A stretch of 64,000 bases of DNA from Brasenia schreberi (lineage: Eukaryota; Streptophyta; Magnoliopsida; Nymphaeales; Cabombaceae). The translations under genes and the position numbers were made by a program. Under the pieces are notes generated by a model. The model was not told where the DNA came from. It searched no databases and worked only from the letters and a program-made list of their open reading frames with translations. Each line of letters begins with the position of its first letter. Position 1 is the first letter of the stretch. Shown here piece after piece: positions 41,501 through 53,875 of the stretch. The stretch lies in NCBI GenBank assembly GCA_036023115.1, contig JAYKKT010000090.1, positions 29,347,501 through 29,411,500 of the forward strand, written 5' to 3'.

Positions 41501-44500
41501 TGCTTGATGCTGAAACGAAAGAACTGCTTCAAGTGGAACTCAACACAATTTCATCATCATTTGCTGGTCTCAGCTGTCTTGTTAGTGAGCTTCACAGGTT
41601 GTTATTTTCATCATTGTCATCATCTCTGCACTTATTGTCCATGTGTAATTCTTATTGTTGTAGTAGTAGTAGTTTCTGCTGCTGCTGCTGCTGCTGCTGC
41701 CACTATGATGATAATGGTGATGGTGATGATTGTTCTTCCAGCACAGAAAAATTCTTTAAAGCAAGGAAACAGAAGAAACCTTTTGCAAAAATATCTTGTA
41801 AACTGTCACGAGAACTATCAAGTGTTTCACAACTTCTCGCAGTCCTTTTAGATTTAAAACTCTAGATGGAATATTTCTGAAGTGACTTTCTTATGAATGT
41901 TTCAGTTTACACCTGCCATGTTTCTTGTCCCGGGGGTTGTTTTAGTGCAATTTTTTTGTTAATTTCTCTTCATAAATGTGTCATTTCGAACTACTCCTAT
42001 GATATCTTTTCAGGACATTCAGACTTATTATGATATCGTAAATTTTCATTTATAAAACGTATACAGTTGTTAAAGGAGAAAGTTGTCATAGAAAGTGATG
42101 CCACTTTGACACCCATGTGGACATGAATTCATATTGTTTATGCTTTAATTGTGCTTCACAGCTGAAGCTTTAAGTAAAATACGTGTACTGATGACTTCCA
42201 AATTGAATGATATGTATGTTTAAAATTGTCATCTGGTGGTACAATGTGTGCTTGATGTAGTTCATGTTTTGATCGTTATTTATGGGAGGATCAGGTACAT
42301 TTATGTGTTGTGGCCCAGTGCCTCAAGTTGTATCTGATTATCGAAAATTTCTTTCTATTTTGTGACTTCCTATTTCTATTAGTTACCTTTCTAGCAGAAA
42401 ATTGCCATGAGCTTTATGGACATCGGCCATTATTGGATGGGGAAATACATCACATTAGAGTGCGTGGTGATTATTTTTCCAGGTATTTGCTGAACCATTA
42501 TGGAAAGGAACTTGGGTTGGATTCGGGTAGAGTACCTGGGAATAGTGCATTTAATAGATATGCTGATGCTTTAGCCCTGGCCTGGAGTGAGTACAATAAT
42601 AGCAGGTAATAAAGTTTGAATGTTGATCCTCTCATGCCCATTCTCTTTTCTCTAACATGTTCCGAGATTCATCCATCTCTTTTTACTACCATTTCTGATT
42701 CTCTTTTGGATCCACTAAAGAAGTCTTCGTGTTTTTTGCAGTGCAGTGATTATGGTTGTCGTACAAACTGAAGAGCGGAATATGTATGATCAACATTGGC
42801 TCTGCACGGTTCTGAAGGAAAAATATCCTTATCATTTTTAGATATTATTGTCAATTTGGTCAAAGAAAAAGAAAAGATTAAATTCCTCCTTGTATGAATT
42901 GGGATGATATCTCTTGTGTCCTCTTGTGCTGCCTAAAATGAGAAAAAAGAAAGATGTGCTCTTGTTGTTCAAGGGACATGAATCATTACCCTTGCTGTTC
43001 TTCCCTGATGACATTCTTGAAATCACATGATTGGCCATCCTCTTCCTGTTCCTACTTCCTGTGACTTCTTAACTCTGAAACACACATAATATTGTGACTG
43101 TTAGAAAAACGCTGGCTCAGGTAGATGCAGAAGGAGGGCTTTTACCGGATGGGACCCTTCATGTGTATGATTCTCTTTCTTTACCCCTTTAATAAGGGGT
43201 GCTTGTACTTTCCCTTAGATGAACCCATTTTCTTTATCTGAAAGGTTCTGGCAATGGAAATTCCTGTAAGAAGGTTATATCTGTGCCCATGAATTTGCTT
43301 CCTTGTATGACTAAGCTTTTGCAAATGCAGAGGACAGCAAAAAGTCGCTGTTGTGTACTTTAGGGCTGGGTATTCTCCCAATGACTATCCTTCAGAATCA
43401 GTAAGTGGTCTTATACTTTATTAGAGTCATTACCTAGCTAACTCTTATATCCCTTTCAGTTGATGAATCTTATACATCCCTCTGGGTAATTTCATTACAA
43501 CTTTTCTCCGGTCTTATTGTGCTCTTGTAGGAATGGAGAGGAAGGCTGCTTATAGAACAATCCCGTACTATCAAGTGCCCATCAATTTCTTACCATTTGG
43601 TCGGCACTAAAAAGATCCAACAAGAGCTAGCAAAACCTAATGTTCTAGAAAGGTTGGTAATTATACTGTAGGTGTCGGCGTTTTAGGTTGCCCTCCTAAC
43701 AGCTTGAAATATCAGATATTAGTTGAATAGTTGGAATATAAATCTACTGTTTGTGTGTCAATGAATTCAAGACTTAAAAGACTAAAATGAAGAAAATAGG
43801 CACAAGCTAGTGAACGATTAAGGGAAGGGTTCTTTGGCACGCAGAACATTAGCTCATCTGGCAGGGCTCTTGGACTCCCCCATCATTGGTGGTGAGTTCA
43901 ATTCCTGGGGTGTGCATTTGTGTATGTGTTGGGCTTCAGCCTCCTGCTTTAACCAAGAAAAAAGAAGGGTTCATTTGCATTGGAATTTCATGATGCTATT
44001 TGGATCGAGAGAGGAAAGTGAAATAAATTTGTACCGAGTTATTTGTTGGATAGGTCACATAGACATTTCTAATAGGGTGCCATACAAGATACTGACGCTT
44101 GGCACCCGTGCGCTTGACACTTCTCCCATGTCTGACCTAATGAAATTTACTTTAAATATTTTCTAGTGTTGTGCCACTAAGAAGCTAAATAAGCCACAAT
44201 TTTGCTTTTGCTTTTATGGTATATTGTCAACTATCTGGAATTATTATAAGCTATACTTATATATAACCGTGTGTCTCTCTATTCATGCTTTTCAAAAACC
44301 GTCGTGCTTCATACCCATCCCGTGCCAGTGTCATAATTTGTTGGTGTTGTTGCCTGTCAACTAGCATAGACAATCATTCAAAGAACCTTGTCAATCAACT
44401 GATCTAAGTCATTTGCTAAAAGGTTTATGCTTAATAGCTTGAGTCCTTTGAATATTTTACAGTATCAGCTGTGAAAGTCTAATATCCATCATTAACTTGA

Positions 44501-45597
44501 ATGCGTTAGCTGACTGTACTCATCTTATGTGGGCCCTCGCTGGCACCTGCTTGTTCTGATACCTGGTTTAAGAGAATTTTCTTTTCCTCAAAAAAAAAAA
44601 GCAACAAGAAAAGACTTGGATGACTTATAGATTCTCAATCGTCATTTTCTGATGTTATTCGTGTGTGCTTTAACTCAGGTTCCTCGATAACAAGGACGAC
44701 ATCCTAAAACTACAAAAATGCTTCGCAGGGCTGTGGAGCTTGGACGATTCAAATGTAATTCAAGACGCCATTGCACGACCAGAGCTATTCGTTCTCAAAC
44801 CTCAAAGGGAGGGAGGAGGTTAGCTTTTAATATAGACACTGGAGTAGCTCGGCTTGTGGAAAGAACATCAGTTCTTTCATTTATTTCTGTACTCTAACTT
44901 GGCTTCAAACATCAGGAAACAACATATACGGTGAAATGGTAAGAGAAAAATTGGTTGAATTACAGAAAGAGGGTGGTGAAGCATTGGCTGCTTTCATTCT
45001 TATGCAAAGAATTTTCCCTACAAGTTTCACATCATTTTTAGTTCGAGATGGCATTTGTCATCAAGGCCAAACAATATCAGAACTTGGGATATTTGGTGCT
45101 TATTTACGGTATGTACTATCTTATCTCTCATCTTTCCAAGACTTTGATGCTGTGCACGTGCATGTATGTATATGCGCGTGTTCAGGCAAGGTAGAAAAGA
45201 AAGTAACTTGGTGCTGTGTGTGGGGTATGAGTGTGTGTGCGTGCATTTTCAAATTCTCTTCTTTTTATATTCTTTCACTTGAAAAGTTTTGCTGACAGTC
45301 CCATTCATCTGTATTCATACTAGTATCAAAATGAAATGTGCATATGCAAATAGGGAAGCTATTGAATGCTAATAAATGCAAATTCGTATCTTCTCTTTCC
45401 ATCCAAACTTTCACTGACAAAAGCTCAATATGCGTGCTGACTTGATAAACAATGGTTGTTATATGGATTTAAGGAACAAAGACAAGGTGATTCTGAATGA
45501 TCATTGTGGATACCTGATGCGGACAAAGGTTTCCACATCAGACGAAGGCGGAGTAGCAGCAGGCTTTGCAGTCCTCGACAGTATTTATTTAGCGTGA
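37890..45597 (+). CDS. GSH2: Glutathione synthetase, chloroplastic
   Basis: ATP-dependent ligation of glycine to gamma-glutamylcysteine, the last step of glutathione synthesis. Twelve exons join in frame to 557 aa: 37890-38252, 39119-39288, 41223-41298, 41467-41597, 42483-42605, 42742-42822, 43084-43164, 43331-43400, 43531-43652, 44679-44818, 44916-45108 and 45474-45597. The first 50 or so residues are rich in S, T and R with few acids, like a plastid transit peptide. Met55 (38052) could start a cytosolic form, as reported for Arabidopsis GSH2. Family blocks include [55 protein letters not shown], the glycine-rich ATP loop EGGGNN (450-455) and [17 protein letters not shown] near the C-terminus. 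Intron 6 is U12-type; the others are GT-AG. Intron 2 carries a LINE in sense orientation. No disabling change is seen. Confidence 0.97.
38423..38500. repeat. (CT)n microsatellite in GSH2 intron 1
   Basis: Almost pure CT repeat of about 78 bp with one GT interruption. Confidence 0.95.
39452..39466 (+). repeat. LINE target-site duplication, left copy
   Basis: GTTGCTGATGAGAAG, repeated exactly at 40935-40949 on the other side of the LINE. Confidence 0.95.
39467..40934 (+). mobile_element. 5'-truncated RTE LINE in GSH2 intron 2
   Basis: A 1,468-bp insertion in the same orientation as GSH2, flanked by an exact 15-bp target-site duplication. It starts inside the RT coding region ([14 protein letters not shown]) and keeps one open frame to the stop at 40897 (from MPEEWRAS at 39581, 438 aa). 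It includes [27 protein letters not shown] and [13 protein letters not shown] and ends in a (TTG)n tail. The open frame and near-identity to the full-length copy indicate a recent insertion. The sequence lies entirely within the intron, so the GSH2 reading frame is untouched. Confidence 0.96.
40935..40949 (+). repeat. LINE target-site duplication, right copy
   Basis: GTTGCTGATGAGAAG, exact match to 39452-39466. Confidence 0.95.
41676..41700. repeat. (CTG)n repeat in GSH2 intron 4
   Basis: About eight CTG units, 80 bp inside the intron. Confidence 0.9.
42823..43083 (+). other. U12-type AT-AC intron (GSH2 intron 6)
   Basis: The intron starts ATATCCTT (42823-42830), the U12 donor consensus, and ends AC (43082-43083). 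TTCTTAAC (43066-43073) matches the U12 branch-site consensus about 11 nt before the 3' end. Only this junction gives the conserved [14 protein letters not shown] reading; no GT or AG occurs at either border to support a U2-type alternative. It should be removed by the minor spliceosome. Confidence 0.92.
43835..43970 (+). mobile_element. tRNA-derived SINE in GSH2 intron 9
   Basis: A-box-like TTAGCTCATCTGGCAG (43849-43864) and B-box-like GAGTTCAATTCC (43894-43905) lie 30 bp apart. They are followed by TGGGGTGTGCATTTGTGTATG, GGGCTTCAGCCTCCTGC and an A-rich end near 43955. Same family as the elements at 22316 and 33367, opposite strand. Confidence 0.75.
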
Positions 45598-46955
45598 TTC
45601 TTCCCCGGAGACTTTGTCCTGCTTTATTGTTGTATGGCAATAATTTTTGGGCCAAGGTCCATCTGTTCTCCATATAAGATCTGTATCAAACATTGCAGCC
45701 ATTTTCATTCAATGCTGATAACTAGCATTGATTCTGTGCATGGCTAGCTAGCATCTGGCATATTGTTGCTTCTATGGGATTATATAATTAGTCTTTGATA
45801 AATGCCGGTTCATGTTTAATGCTCTCTCTCTCTCTCCCAAATGTGGAGATTTTGAACGACTTTGCATTTAATGCATGAGACATTAAATGCAAAATAATTA
45901 CAACGGTTCTTTTAATTCAATTCAATCATAAGTACAATACAAAATTATACACCTAAAGACATGCTTAGGATGCCCTCTCTCCTTCCCTCTTTTATGTACA
46001 CCTGTGTGTTGGGAGGGGGGAGGGGGAGAGAGTAGGGCAACAATTTAGACATGACACGAACACTTGATATGAGCCATATTTCACCCAAAATAATAACAAA
46101 TTTGGGGAGACCTTTGACACACATACGAAATGGCAGCATCCGAAAGTGACTCGAAGAATGAAATGTCAGACAAGCAGGTGCTGCCTAGATAGTCTATGAT
46201 AGTATTCAATCAAAGTCACAAAAGTTTGTACTTGAGCTAACCTGTTTTGACCCGAACCGGAAATGCTACAACGCAAACACGATGTGGAACATGGATTGCC
46301 ACACCACTTATTTTGTGGTAGGTCAGATGCGATTGTTTAAGTTGTCAAATCTGTCTCTGTACTAGAATTAGAGTCTCTTTAAGAACTCTTATGTCAGGTC
46401 TGGCAAAGTTCACTTTGTTGAAATTCTATTTAGACATCTCCTATAAATTTCAAAAATTAAAGACCACCGATACAGTTTCTTTTTTTGGGGATATATTCGG
46501 AGTTTCTTTTTTTGGGATATATTCAGATTTTGAGTGTGGTCATTGTTTTTGTGGGATGGGGCGAACTGCATATTCGACCATTTGAGGTGGGGAAAACTAT
46601 GCACTTAGACCTCTCCAGAGGGCGAATTCATTGGATAGAATAAGAAGACGGTCTCAGAACCATTTATGATCACCTAAGCGGCAGACAGCTAAAGAAATGG
46701 AATAGAAACAGAGCATCATGACGTGGACAGTAAGGTACTGCTAAATTGCTAATAACATTTGCACAGACACATGTATGTCCCTATGTGGGTATATACACAG
46801 AGAGAGAGAGACTATAACCAACAGCGTGCATAAAAGTTTATATTTAACATTATTCATGCAACAAGGAGCTGTGAAATATGTATCAAGGTAATAGTTATTC
46901 TCAACATTATTGATCTGGCGCATATATGTAAAGTTAAAGGTTACATCAACATGGT
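45598..46955. other. Convergent intergenic region between GSH2 and MSRB
   Basis: Non-coding, with the 3' UTRs of both genes expected at its two ends. It contains a short CT run near 45824 and a duplicated TTTCTTTTTTTGGG-ATATATTC segment near 46478-46525. Confidence 0.5.
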
Positions 46956-47613
46956 TCAAGATGCTGTAGTGAACTTAAGAGAGATGCTATTGACACAGTG
47001 TCGCTCATCTGTGGGGGTGGGAAAGCCCTCGCCTTTAAAGACATGACCCAAATGACCGCCACAGGCTGCACAGGTGATCTCTATCCTCCTTCCATCAGGG
47101 TCAGGCTGAAAACATTGCAAGTAATGGCATGAAAAAAGTTGAAGAAAACTTCCAACTCAGACGCTTGGGAACGTCACAGAGTAACATGGACTTAATCAAG
47201 TGAGGACATTCAACCCAGAGGAGACTAGTCCAGGTTGGTTGAGTTGTAAAATAAACCGACTTGGCAAAGCAGTCCCATGGTGAACTCGGTTACATAAGAA
47301 CCTATTCACTAGTAACAAGAACTGATACGGAGATATGTTTGAGCTCATCAATGTGCCATAAATGTGCTCAAACATATGTACATTTCCAACTAGTCTGAGT
47401 TATGGGTTGAGGTCATAGGCTCATAGCATTTAAATAAGAAGGATGAAAGAACTCACTGTTCGGTTTATAGCTCCAGGAAGTCCCTCGTAAAATGCTGGCC
47501 AGCCACAGCCAGAATTGAATTTGGTACTTGACTTGTAAAGTGGAGTTCCACAACCTGCACAATTGTATATACCTTCTCCAAAGAACTTGTCATACTCCCC
47601 GGTGCTAGGGTAC
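46956..47613 (-). CDS. MSRB: Peptide methionine-(R)-S-oxide reductase (MSRB), 3' exons only
   Basis: Reduces the R form of methionine sulfoxide in proteins. Two exons join in frame: 47613-47457 (52 codons after one carried-over base) and 47105-46956 (49 codons plus stop). They carry the whole SelR fold from [14 protein letters not shown]. The zinc ligand pairs are CAGC and CAAC. GCGWPAF and the GGHLGHVF block follow. The catalytic cysteine is in [11 protein letters not shown]. This resembles the plant MSRB group with the SGCGWPAF motif. The N-terminal exon, which would carry the start and any transit peptide, was not found in 47614-64000. The acceptor at 47614-47615 is intact, so the 5' exon may lie beyond the window or be lost. 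Confidence 0.9.
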
Positions 47614-48387
47614 CTGCATACAGTCACATTTTATCATGGGACATGCATAAAAGCATGCCTACACACTCACACTTAAAAAGGAAGATATGCTTGGAGAATC
47701 ATGGCAAAAAAAGTTTCATAGGTTTTGCTTGTAATAGAAAAGAAAGGTTTTCAACCATCTGTGCAACAATCCATTCAACCAGAAGATAGATCTTTCTACT
47801 GGTTGGACATATGATAGAGAAATATGTTTTATGTTTGTAAAGTGAGGACAAGATGATAGACAACAATGTTAAGAAAATAAGTCATGATATACATACAATT
47901 CAAGATACAGAATTAAACAGAAAAAAGTAAACTAGAGGAAATGCATTGCAGCTTCACTTCAACAGGAGACCAGTAACCAATATACGGCAACTGTAAATGA
48001 GAGTATAAGCGGTCCTTGAGTTGTCCAAATTAACTTGAGAAACACAAAAACTCAGCATGAACTGGTACAACGTAATTTCCAGATGCAATAATTCTTCTCA
48101 ATTATCAATCCTAGAAGAACATCATAACTACCAAAAACTTAGCTTGCAACATGGTAGGAAAAAACCAAAAGGTTGGTGCTCCATCTGAAACTCCCAGCTG
48201 TATCCAAAATATGCTTGTCCCCACACAAAAAGTACACACGGCAATCATTCTATAATTTAGACGGATTGCAATGGTACCCCTTACAGCAATCACTGATAGT
48301 GCAAAACCCTTCATTAAAATGCCAGCAGCTCATACAGATTACAGACAAAACCAATTCATCCCCAAAGGATCCAATCCTCAAATATAA
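47614..48387. other. Non-coding, probable MSRB intron 1
   Basis: No coding sequence matching the missing MSRB N-terminus on the minus strand. It leads directly into a LINE cluster. Confidence 0.5.
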
Positions 48388-48966
48388 AACAACAACAACT
48401 ACAACTAAGCCTTTTCCCATACTAGACAGAGTCGACTATATGGATTCTTTGTTTCCAAGGAGCTCTATCATGTGTCATGTCAGCAGTTAACTCACAATAA
48501 GCTAGATCATTCTTTATTGTTTCTTTCCAACACTTTTGTGGTTGTCCTCTACTTCTTTTCATACTTTCCAAATTTAGTTTTTCATACCTTCTTACAGGTT
48601 CTTCTTCTGATCTTCTTTCTATATATCCAAACTATCTTAACGATATTCTCTAATTTTATCCTCTATTGGTGCCACTCCTAATTTGTTTCTAATAATCTCA
48701 TTATGTATACGGTCTTTTCTTGTATGACCACTCATCCATCTCAACATCTTCATTTCTATCACAGACATCTTTCGTACATGTTGATGGTTAACTGCCTAAC
48801 ACTCATAACCATAAAACATGGCAGAACTAATTGTTGTTCCACAATATTTACCTTTTAACTTTAACGGTATCTTCTTATCACAAAGAATACCTGCGGCTCC
48901 TCTCCATTTTAACCAACCAACATTAATTCTATGCGTAACATCTCCATCAATTCTTTCATAAATATG

Positions 48967-48980
48967 AAAAATTGACCCTA
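48967..48980. repeat. Nested LINE target-site duplication, left copy
   Basis: AAAAATTGACCCTA, repeated at 50269-50282. The duplicated site is itself LINE coding sequence. Confidence 0.93.
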
Positions 48981-50268
48981 ACAACAACAACAACAACTAA
49001 GCCTTTTTCCATACTAGACGGGGTCGACTACATGGATTCTTTGTTTCCACGTATCCCTATCGTGTGTCATGTTAGCAGTTAACTCCCAATAAGCTAGATC
49101 ATTCTTTATTGTTTCTTTCCAACACTTTTGTGGTCGTCCTCTACCTCTTTTAATACTTTCCAAATTTAGTTTTTCTAACCTTCTTACAGGTTCTTCTTTT
49201 GATCTTCTTTCTATATGTCCAAACCATCTTAAACGATGTTCTCTCATTTTATCCTCTATTGGTGTCACTCCTAATTTGTTTCTAATAACCTCATTATGTA
49301 TACGGTCTTTTCTTGTATGACCACTCATCCATCTCAACATCTTCATTTCTGTCATAGATATCTTTTGTACATGTTGATGATTAACTGCCCAACACTCAGA
49401 ACCATAAAACATGGCAGGCCTAATTGCTGCTCTATAATATTTACCTTTTAACTTTAATGGTATCTTCTTATCACAAAGAATACCTGATGCTCCTCTCCAT
49501 TTTAACCAACCAGCATTGATTCTATGTGAAACATCTCCATCAATTCTTCCATCACTCTGAAAAATTGACCCTAGGTATTTAAAACTTTCCTTTTGGGGAA
49601 TGCAATGTGTGCCAATTTTAATTTCCATGTCCTCTGAAGTAACCAAATGATCAAACTTACATTCCATATATTCTGTCTTTGTTCTACTAAGTCGGAGGCC
49701 TTTGCTTTCTAATGTTTCTCTCCATAGTTCCAATTTTCTATTAACTTTTTCCTTAGACTCCTCCACTAATACAATGTCATCTGCAAATAACATACACCAA
49801 GGTACTTCATCTTGAATATGTTTTGTTAACTCATCCATCACCATTATAAATAAGTATGGACTTAAAGTTGATCCTTGATGTAACCCAATATTAACTTCAA
49901 AGAAGTCTGTCGTTCCTTTATGAGTCCCCACACATGTTTTTGCACTATCGTACATGTCTCTTATAAGGTTAATATATGTCAATGGGATACCTCTTTTTTC
50001 CAAAGTTCTCCAAAGAACCTCCCTCGGTACCCTATCGTAAGCTTTTTCTAGATCAATAAATACCATGTGAAGGTCTTTCTTTTTTGCTCTAAAATGTTCC
50101 ATAAGACGTCTCAAAAGGTGAATCGCTTCAATAGTAGATCTGCCTGGCATGAATCCAAATTGGTTCTCTATTGTACTTGATACTTGTCTTGACCTACGTT
50201 CGATAATTCTTTCCCATAATTTCATAGTATGACTCATTAACTTGATACCTCGATAATTCGCACAATTT
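48981..50268 (-). mobile_element. Younger 5'-truncated RTE LINE nested inside another LINE
   Basis: A 1,288-bp copy with one open frame of 407 codons (50237-49014). It runs from [15 protein letters not shown] through [13 protein letters not shown] and [11 protein letters not shown] to [13 protein letters not shown]. The 3' end is the (CAA)n complement at 48981. It is flanked by an exact 14-bp duplication of the host LINE. Confidence 0.95.
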
Positions 50269-50282
50269 AAAAATTGACCCTA
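50269..50282. repeat. Nested LINE target-site duplication, right copy
   Basis: AAAAATTGACCCTA, matching 48967-48980. Confidence 0.93.
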
Positions 50283-53200
50283 GGTATTTAAAAATTTTCT
50301 TTTGGGAGATACAATGTGTGCCAATTTTAATTTCTATGTCCTTTGAAATAACCAAATGATAAACTTACATTCCATATATTCTATCTTTGTTCTACTAAGT
50401 CAGAGACCTTTGCTTTCTAATGCTTCTCCCTATAGTTCCAATTTTCTGTTAACTTTTTCCTTAGCCTCTTCCACTAACACAATGTCATCTGCAAATAACA
50501 TACACTAAGGCACTTCATCTTAAATATGAGTCCTCACACATGTTTTTGCACCATCATACATGTCTCTCATAAGGTTAATCTATGTTAATGTGATACCTCT
50601 TTTTTCAAGGTTCTCTAAAGAACCACCCTCGGTATCCTATCATAAGCTTTTCCTAGATCAATAAATATCATGTGGAGATCTTTCTTTTTTGCTCTAAACT
50701 GTTTCATAAGACATCTCAAAAGGTGAATCACTTCAATAGTAGATCTGCCTGAAACTAATCCAAATTGGTTCTCTTGTATATGATACTTGTCTTAACCTAC
50801 GTTCGATAATTCTTTTCTACCATTTCATAGTATGGCTCATTAACTTGATACCTCGATAATTCGCATAATTTTAAATATCTCTCTTGTTCTTATATATGGG
50901 TATAAGTGTACTCGCTCTCCATTCGTCGGGCATCTTTTGGTTTCTCCATATTTTATTAAATAGTCTTGTGAGCCAAGTGATTCCTATTTCTCCTAGTATT
51001 TTCCAAACTTCTCTAGGAATATTGTCTGGTCCTACCGATTTACCACCCTTCATATGTCTAAGAGCCTTTTGATGTCATTCTTTTGAATATGTCGGTAGAA
51101 ATTGTGGTTTATATACTTTTGTGATTTTGTTAACTCTCCTAAGCTAATACTAACATCTTTATTTTTATTAAAAAGCTTATAAAAATAAATTTTCCATCTA
51201 TTTCTTATATCATCATTTGCCACTAGAATTTTTTCGTCCTCGTCTTTCATACATCTAACAGAATTAAGATCATCTCTTTCACCCTCTTTTGAATTGAGTT
51301 TTTTTTATATAAATCCTCCCAAATTTTAGCTTTTGCTTCACTAGCAACCTTTTTCGCTTCCTTCTTTGCTTTCTTATAAGCCTCTAAAGTTTCACTAGTT
51401 TTCTTAGCATAATGTAATTTGTAACATGCCCTCTTTGCCTTGATTTTGTTTTGCACTATTTCACTCCACCACCAAGCTTCTTTTTGTGCCAGTACACCTC
51501 CCTTAGATTCACCTAACATGTCCTTTGCTACTTTTCTAATATATATAGCCATATTGTTCCATGTATCACAAGGTATACCAACATAATTGTAAGCATCTCC
51601 TTGAAAGACTTTCTGTTTAAATATATCTTTTTTCTCGCTTTTGAGGTTCCATCATTTAGTCCGAATAGATCGATGCACTCTTTTCTTCTTTGTCCATTTT
51701 TTAATTTGTAAATCCATAACTAAAAGTCGATGTTGGGTGGTTAAACTTTCTCTTGGAATTACCTTGCAATCTTTACAACACGCTCTATCCTTTTTTCTAT
51801 AAATAAAGTAATCAATTTGTGTTTGTGATAAGCCACTCTTATAAGTAATTAAATTTTCATCTCATTTTTTGAAGATTGTATTGACTATAAAGAGATCAAA
51901 TGCCATAGCAAAATTTAAAATCTCCCTACCTTCCTCATTTATATCCCCAAAACCAAAGTTTCCATCAATACCTTGATATCCTAATGCCTCTTTACCAACA
52001 TGTCATTTAAGTCTCCTCCTAAATAAATCATCTCCCTTTATGGAATCTTTTGAATCACCTTATCTAACTCTTTCCAAAAAGCTATCTTTATACTATCTTC
52101 TAGTCCTACTTAGGGTGTGTAAGCACAAATTATATTCAAAACCTCGCTCTTAACACTAATTTCAACGTCATGATTCAGTCACCATATCGTTGTATGTCTA
52201 CTACACTATCCTTTAAATCTTTATTTATGATATTACCAACTCCATTTCGAGCCTTTTCTTTACCTAAGTACCATAATTTAAAACATGTATCCTCTATCTC
52301 TTTTGCTTTTTCTTCAACCCATTTTGTCTCTTGTAAACATAGAATATGAATCTTTCTTCGAATCATAGTATTTACCACCTCCATTAGCTTACCGGATAAT
52401 GTTCCGATATTCTAAGAACCAATACGAATCTTATTATCTAGGACTAACTTCTTTAACCCCACATCCGTCTATATTCAAAATGCGGAGATCCTCTCTGAAA
52501 ATTATTCACTACATTCGGGCGGCAATATAGAGGGACTAACTTCTTTACCCACACCCGTCCATGACGTGGAAACCCTCTATACAATTGATTAAGTACATTC
52601 GGGCAAAAATATAGTGACCCTTGCTTACTTATCACTGCATTCGGGCTCTGCAGCACGTCGCTAGGTGAGGATGCCCCAAAGCAATGTTAATAATTTTTGT
52701 AATCCATGTTATAAAAATCCGACGAAGATTTACGTTAGCTGTCGGAAGCCTAACACAACCCTCCTCCTTTATCCGGGCTTTGGACCGGCAATGCAAGGGT
52801 GATTCCTTACATGGGCATAAAAAATGAGTTAAGAGAGCTACTATGCATTTTTGCATGTCTTGTTAGGTGTGTCTACGTTATCTGCATGCATGTCCAGTTG
52901 TTTGCGTGAAAACAATACATTCCACTGAAAAGAACATGAAATCTTTCTTATTTTTTCAAACTTTATTTTCACTTCACATGGCTTTCAGGATGTGATCTAC
53001 ATGCTTGGAAGTATAAAGATAAAATTATGCTATGCTAACACATACTCAAGTCTTAGGTGGATTAAGAAAAGAAGCAACTATTGAGAATTGCACGATTAGA
53101 TAAAGGAGAACAACAAGAGAGAACAATGGAGAACGGAGGGTTGGCCTCCATTGGAGGGCCACCCTCCTTTTCTCTCTCTTTTATTCCATAACACCCTAAC

Positions 53201-53549
53201 CTATTACATTGGATTAAGTCCTTATATAATGGACTTTACATCTTAAAAGACAAGATTGCCTTTAATAAAGAAAAACAATTCAAGTTGTGTTCTCCATGTG
53301 CTTAAGTGAGATACTTGTAACTCCTAACTTGTCAAAAATAGCTAATAAACCCATAACCAACTTGATCTTCTTAGTGTACATACTCCAACTCTCGTTGTTA
53401 CAAAAAATTGAGTTACTTACAACAATTGGTCCTGCTTCACCACACTCACGGCGGTTTCTTTTCTCAATACTCTAATTTGGCAACAACACTACTACCTCCT
53501 TCTGGCAACACTGCCAAAGTAATGTTCTCACGTTCAACATCCATCTTGG

Positions 53550-53870
53550 GTGCACACATTTTCAACAACCTTTCTAGTTGTACACTTTCATCAGCCTTCT
53601 TGGTTGTATATATTTATTGCATACTTTCATCAACCTTCCTGGTTGTACACATTTTAAGTAGCCTTAGTGGCTGCACAATTTCATAAGCGCTCCTGACTTA
53701 CTTTCAGTAGCCTTCTTGTTTACACGCATTGAGCAACCCTCTTGATTGCACAAATTTAGCAGCCTTCTTGGTTACACACAATCAACAACCCTTGTGGTTA
53801 TACACATTCAGCAGCCTTCCTAGCTGCACACTTTCACCAGCTTTCCTAGTTGCACACATTCAGTAGCCTC
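53550..53870. repeat. Degenerate roughly 30-bp minisatellite
   Basis: About ten diverged units of the form CAGCCTTCYTGGTTGYACAC followed by about ten variable bases (ATTCA or TTTCAYC), ending at the copia insertion site. Confidence 0.75.
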
Positions 53871-53875
53871 CTACT
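53871..53875. repeat. Copia target-site duplication, left copy
   Basis: CTACT, repeated at 59391-59395. Confidence 0.85.

Larger units (their letters stand above)
48388..52816 (-). mobile_element. Older near-full-length RTE LINE split by a nested LINE
   Basis: Two parts of one element: 3' portion 48388-48980 and 5' portion 50269-52816. They are separated by a younger LINE (48981-50268) and become continuous when it and one duplicated target site are removed. The 5' end (GCCCATGTAAGGAATCACCC on minus, near 52816) matches the 5' end of the full-length copy. The coding region has many frame breaks (fragments 52384-52175, 51552-51247, 51250-51050 and 51053-50871), so it is inactive. Confidence 0.9.
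52817..53875. other. Non-coding region between LINE and copia element
   Basis: No gene. The part 53060-53290 has a retroelement-like look (palindromic GGCCTCCATTGGAGGGCC near 53143), but I found no pairing partner. From about 53550 it becomes a degenerate minisatellite. Confidence 0.4.

Noticed and set aside
42310..42482. Coding extension upstream of GSH2 exon 5
   Set aside because: The frame is open but has no similarity to glutathione synthetase. A good acceptor (TTTTTCCAG) precedes the conserved residues at 42483.
42742..43164. GT-AG alternative for GSH2 intron 6
   Set aside because: No GT lies near the end of KEK and no AG precedes HNIV. Any other join loses conserved residues or the frame.
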